DNA of 64,000 bases from Ostrinia nubilalis (lineage: Eukaryota; Arthropoda; Insecta; Lepidoptera; Crambidae): contig NC_087110.1 in the NCBI RefSeq assembly GCF_963855985.1, positions 8,919,001 to 8,983,000 on the forward strand, given 5' to 3'. Positions 59,575 to 64,000 of this stretch are shown here, piece by piece. Position 1 is the first letter of the stretch; each line of letters opens with the position of its first letter. The notes under the pieces were generated by a model. That model was given only the letters and a program-made list of their open reading frames with translations. It was not told the DNA's origin and did not search any database. A program made the position numbers and the translations under genes.

Positions 59575-62174
59575 TGTTGTATAAATATAATATGTTTAAG
59601 AGTGTGCTGTGTAGAAAGGAATGTGTTCACAAAGCAGACTCTATATTTATGATTCGAGTGTTATGACACAATAGAATCTGAGAGATTTTACGAGAATCAG
59701 TTCATACAACCAAACACGTGCAGGTCATCAAATACAATCCTTTACTAGCACAAACTAAAATGTACAAAATCAAGCTTAATAGCATGTTTTGCTATCCATT
59801 TACTTACAGGCTACGCCATCACCTTTGACTTGACTTTAAATTATCTGAACAATGACGAATTTTATTTATGTATTGCTCGCAAAAATAGAATAGCTCTATC
59901 CTACCAGTGGATACAGTGCATTAAGCCCGCGCCGTCCCGCGCCGCGCGCCTACGTAGTTATAGCGCGCGCGTACTTTTGCCCACTTTGAAATACGGCGCG
60001 CCAGACGGACAAGGTCGCAACTTGCAACTTGCGCAATTATACACTTCTATGGACCAGAGCTGTGTAGAGACTGAGAGCAACCAAAGATTCCGCAATGTGA
60101 TTTCAATTTATTCGTACCTGTTTCTCACAGGTCTAGGCTGAAACTAGTATCATGAGTGAGAGCCACAATTGAGCTAAAAGTACGGATTTTAGGAGCGTAA
60201 TAATGTCTCTACATTCATACTAATATTTAACTTTTAATACGGGTGATAAGTAGGTACAGACGCCATGCCACTACCAAGCAAGTGAATGGATACCGGCATC
60301 ATGAACGTTGCCAGAATAATCTAACTGGAAATTCTGATTAACTTGAACTATGACATTTCAAGGCCTTCTTCTCAAGCAAGGTAGCTTTAAGCCCTTGTGA
60401 ACAAGTGTGGTTATTATAATGAACTTCACTCTTTGTTGCCATGCTCCCTAAATCCCGTTTTAATTTGAAAAATATCTGAGCTGTATTTTTATAAAATATT
60501 TCTTTCAGAAGTCGCTAGTTGCGTCGTTGTCCACGTAGCGGCTGACGGGCTGTCTAGAAGCGGGCGCTTTTTTACATCGAGAGCCCATCCGAGCAACGGA
60601 AAACAAAAAGACTGGATTTATATTTTTTTATTATTTTATTTATTCCCTTTTATTTTCGTTAAATTTTTGCATATCGCCCGGCTCGTCCCGGTTATTGTTT
60701 TTATATTTTTATGTCCGCCAGCTTGCGAGCGTTTCGCGCGCTTTCGCCATTTTGTATGGAATGTCAACTGTCACTTTGTTGATTTGGCGCGAATTCGGTG
60801 AGCGATGGTTTGTTTTTCTGCGATGTATGTGGCCAGGATTACAGTAGCCAATATCAACTCTTTTGTAAAAGGTTTTATTGCGACAGGACTAAAGAATTGC
60901 TGGCCGGTTCTAGTGTGAAAAAAGTTTATGTTCCATTTTATGAGTGGGCCATGAATAGTATTGCATTCATTTACAATTTTATATGTTTTCTGTTTCTCGA
61001 GTAATAAAATTACATGGATTATTAAGGAATGCTTCTTACATTTATTTCTTACTTCTTTTCGGATATTCCTTTGTGAACAAAAAAGTAAAAAAGAATAATA
61101 GCATCTACTTAACAGCCAGCAATGATGGAGTGGTTTTTTATTGGCTTCTCCATTTCACACACAAGTGAGCAACCAACCAGTGTGCAGTTACCCTCTTTTT
61201 TTTCTTCATCGTTACGCAGTGATATAAGTAATGGCTTTTCGTCAAACTTTTTCGCATTTTAATAGTTTCCTTTCCAGTAAAGCTTTTTTAAACTACATAC
61301 GTCAAAAGTAGTTCTTGGTCAGCTATATTGTGAAGCCTATTCAGGCGTGATAACATCAATCTATAGACACAGCAAGTTTGCCGATTAGATAGATCCTTAT
61401 CACCATAGTCCATTAGGTATGGACAATCCATGGGTATTGACTATGGATGTGTAAATAAAGAATGGCTCACAAGACACCATCACAAGCGAATCTGTGGTCC
61501 CGCACCAGGATAAGTATATACGAGTAATAACTATGCAGTCGAAGTTGCTGGTGGTTATATTAAATTCAGGTTAAATTAACTTAGAGTTATCGCCATTAAA
61601 ATCAGTTACAAAAATGTTATAAAAATATGGTTAGTATCTTCAATTCCCCAAAAAAATCTAACTAAAAGATAACATCAAGTTAATTCCTAAGCAAATAAGA
61701 CCTTACGTTAACGCAAACTTGTTCCCAAAAAATAAAGCGCAAACCGCTTCAAGCGTATTGTGCTAAGCGCCCGCTTTGATCAAGCGCATAAAATATGAAC
61801 CGCAGGTACAGCCGGGCAAACAAACGGCTTACATACGCGAATGTGGGTACAGGCGGGAATAAAAGTGTTTTAAAAATGATTCAGGGAATTTGGGATTCGA
61901 GGAACGCCAGTTAGGTTACCGGCCGCACGGTGGACTATTGTGGAGATCCCACTCTTAACTGGACTAACAATATTGATACTCTTTAGATTTTTAGACTATT
62001 GAAACATAAGATAAGCTTGTCTTTGTCCAGGAGTATGTCTATAGGTCAATTTCTCGATATGCCTTTGGTAGAGCCGTCCTCTTGCAGCGGAGACTAAATT
62101 ACTCGGAAAAAATGCGGTCAGGTAGAGACAACTGTGAACAAGCCCTACCACCAACCAAACCGAACAGAAAAATC

Positions 62175-62247
62175 TGCCCCTACTGGGAATCGAACCCGGG
62201 ACCTCTGCGTCTGAAGCAGGTGGTTTTTACCACTAGACCACAGAGGC
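62175..62247 (-). tRNA. tRNA-like sequence, probable SINE head or pseudogene
   Basis: The minus strand gives a 73-base cloverleaf: acceptor gcctctg/taggggc, D-arm tggtctagtggt, anticodon loop ttcagac (would read CAG), T-loop gttcgattccc, discriminator A, then a T5 run suited to Pol III termination. The T-stem has one mismatch and there is no long variable arm, which a CAG-reading tRNA-Leu should have. It is therefore likely a tRNA-derived repeat. Confidence 0.4.
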
Positions 62248-62940
62248 GGTTTGCCAGGAGACTTAAACGACCTGAGGTCAAAAACATGAAGCTAAAAGTA
62301 GAGTCGATGGAATAAATCTGGTATTAAGATATGTAATTATTGTCTCAGCAAACATAGTGAGTGTCTAGAACATCTTACAGGTCTAACCGAATACTACGAT
62401 GGAAGCTTTCTTTGTCCTGGCCTGCCTGGGCTAACTAACTTAACTAAGGTAAAAAAAACCAAGTAGGTATTTCAGAAATACATCTACCACTTCTGTCGCC
62501 GACTACCCGCTCATTATTACAGTAAGTAGCTACACGGGCAGCTGTTTGCTCTGCCTACAAACCTGGTCCATACACCAGCAGTACCTAATGTACCCATACC
62601 TTTACTGGACAAAAGCCCATGGTATGAGTTACATTAAACATTCAAATCACCAATGAGATGTGTAGCTATAGTTCGGTGTAGAGTTTGTAGTAATTAATTC
62701 AAAGGATTTTCTAGAGAAATCACTGGCAAGCTTACACCTTTAGGACTAACGCTAGCTCAACCCAGAAGGTACCCTTCATCATCTTAAAAGATCGTAAATT
62801 GTAATACCGTCAGAAGAGGTCAATTGCTACAGATTCTCGCACTTACAATAAACGGCAGTAGAGTCACAATAAAAAACCTAGAACTTCCTTAGGCTCATAG
62901 GCGTTTTTACCCTGAATGCCGGGAGGAGGGGAATTAGAGA

Positions 62941-63219
62941 TTGATGGTGAAAACGTGCATTATTCTCTTCCACCACGTCGCTGACCCACATAAATGGAGA
63001 TGGGCAGGACTTATTGCACGGATTAACAACAATCGCTGGGCCAAAAAGACCTTGGAGTGGAAACCCCGCAATAACACCTGCAGCAGAGGAAAACCTAAAA
63101 GATGGACAGATGACATTCGTCAACAAGCTGGAAATAACTGGATGCTAGTGGTTAGGGACAGAAGTCGTTGGAAGGTTGAAGAGGAGGCCTATGTTAGAAG
63201 ACTAACCCCCAAGGCTTAA
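62941..63219 (+). mobile_element. RTE-related LINE, C-terminal fragment (second family)
   Basis: Frame with HKWRWAGLIARINNNRWAKK, then LEWKPRNNTCSRGKPKRWTD, and an end EEEAYVRRLTPKA. Same architecture as the main RTE tails but clearly diverged (WRWAG for WQWAG, YVRRLT for YVQQWT). The frame is open to its stop at 63219. Confidence 0.78.
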
Positions 63220-63224
63220 TAATA

Positions 63225-63525
63225 AGGATAAATGGTGAAAACGGGCATAAGATATAGATCACTTATGCCCGTTTTCACCATTTATCCCTAATTTTTAAGT
63301 GACCCCTATGAAAACAAAATTCGTGTTCTTACCATAGGGTTCACTTAAAAATCAGCGATTGATGGTGAAAACAGGCATTAGACGTCCTAAGACTTGACTC
63401 ATGATTAATGCCCGTCTTCACCATCAATCCCTAATTTTTAAGTGACCCCTATGGTATCACATAACAAGAATTTTGTTTTCACAGGGGTAACTTAAAAATT
63501 AGGGATTGATGGTGAAAACGGGCAT
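63225..63525. repeat. Compound nested palindrome
   Basis: Alternating inverted and direct copies of 'gattgatggtgaaaacgggc' and 'aatttttaagtgacccctat': at least three copies of the first in one orientation and two in the other. It looks like MITE copies of one family inserted into each other. Confidence 0.8.
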
Positions 63526-63762
63526 AAAAGTCTTAGAACTATCCATATCTCTATGTCATCCATAGCCTAGAGCTGCTTCAAGTAGATATTTCGTACCAGC
63601 TTACACTGCACCCAGTTTATTACAGTAGGTAGGTAGCGGCGGTAATAACAGAGTTACGTATCACCTCCGTCGAAGGAGACAATTAAAATTGCTAGTTACA
63701 TTGGCTCCACGAATGGGCGTGGAGCTATGAAGAAAATGTGGGTGGATGTGGTTTTCACCATA

Positions 63763-63895
63763 AAATAAAAGAAAAAAATAGTTTATTCAGTACATAGGCC
63801 CTTTCCAGGGCACTTATACACGTCCCAAATATAGCTTGCCCTACCACCACTTCGGGACAACATTATGGGCTGGTGCTGAGAAGATTGTTGTTAGT
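63763..63895. repeat. Interspersed repeat, family shared with 51776
   Basis: 'accaccacttcgggacaaca' and 'tggtgctgagaag' are the reverse complement of sequence at 51835-51890. Confidence 0.6.
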
Positions 63896-64000
63896 GCTCT
63901 ACCTCGAAGGCAATTTACTATTTTTCTATGGAATTAATTTACACAATTTCGTACCAGTATTCACTTAATATTGCTCCTGTTATTTAGCTTTTCATATCAT

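Larger units (their letters stand above)
47645..64000. other. Downstream region without a recognised host gene
   Basis: 16 kb of AT-rich DNA. Besides the listed LINE tails, repeats, hairpins and tRNA-like sequence, no frame resembles a known protein. Stretches such as 47650-50030, 54330-56150, 56540-57560 and 61170-62080 show nothing I can support. A GC-rich block at about 60520-60800 could be a promoter or 5' exon of another gene, but this is not demonstrable by eye. Confidence 0.5.

Noticed and set aside
60798..61004. 68-codon frame with CDVCGQ, like a zinc finger start
   Set aside because: No His pair at finger spacing and no second finger; hydrophobic end; likely chance.
1..64000. CRISPR arrays, operons or bacterial defence systems
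   Set aside because: No spaced direct repeats of CRISPR type. Introns, AATAAA signals and insect repeats show an animal nuclear genome.

Overview
This is an animal nuclear genome window, almost certainly from a moth or butterfly. It is AT-rich, split by GT-AG introns, and crowded with repeats typical of Lepidoptera: truncated RTE-type LINE tails ending in (GAT)n, a SINE with a 'gcggcttcgcccgcg' head, Tc1/mariner-like MITEs with TA target duplications, and a short TTAGG run. There are no operons or bacterial features.

The window holds one recognisable host gene, on the + strand from 12702 to 47244: the active-zone scaffold bruchpilot (brp), the insect member of the ELKS/ERC/CAST family. I could place 20 coding exons with GT-AG borders and matching phases. 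The N-terminal exons are not visible and probably lie upstream of the window. Exons 1-6 (12702-17918) encode the conserved ELKS/CAST coiled coil. Exons 7-15 (20199-39645) encode the long insect BRP coiled coil, including a single 723-codon exon at 33966-36135.

The gene appears to have three alternative 3' ends. (1) Read-through of exon 4 to a stop at 16029, inside a GC-rich island, followed by AATAAA. (2) A short exon at 39950-39985 that ends the long BRP form with a Gly/Phe-rich hydrophobic tip. (3) Skipping of that exon into five exons (40601-47244) that restore an ELKS-type C-terminal coiled coil and end in a PDZ-ligand-like Thr-Val-Leu. Having both an ELKS tail and a BRP tail in one gene is the most interesting biology here.

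Region by region: 1-12701 has no host exon that I can see and is probably upstream intron with MITEs, RTE tails and SINE remnants. 12702-22960 holds nine exons; the introns after exons 1 and 6 contain tandem copies of the exon 3' end and its splice donor. 22961-32856 is a 9.9 kb intron with nested transposons, a pogo-like element with a PHD-finger remnant, and a LINE reverse transcriptase fragment. 32857-39985 holds the long coiled-coil exons; the intron at 36136-38420 has a 528 bp foldback and an unidentified broken coding stretch on the minus strand. 40601-47244 holds the ELKS-like tail, with a LINE fragment and a foldback element carrying a 19-unit minisatellite in its last intron. 47245-64000 has the 3' UTR and then repeat-rich DNA without a recognised host gene. 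All coordinates and homologies come from reading by eye; no search was run.
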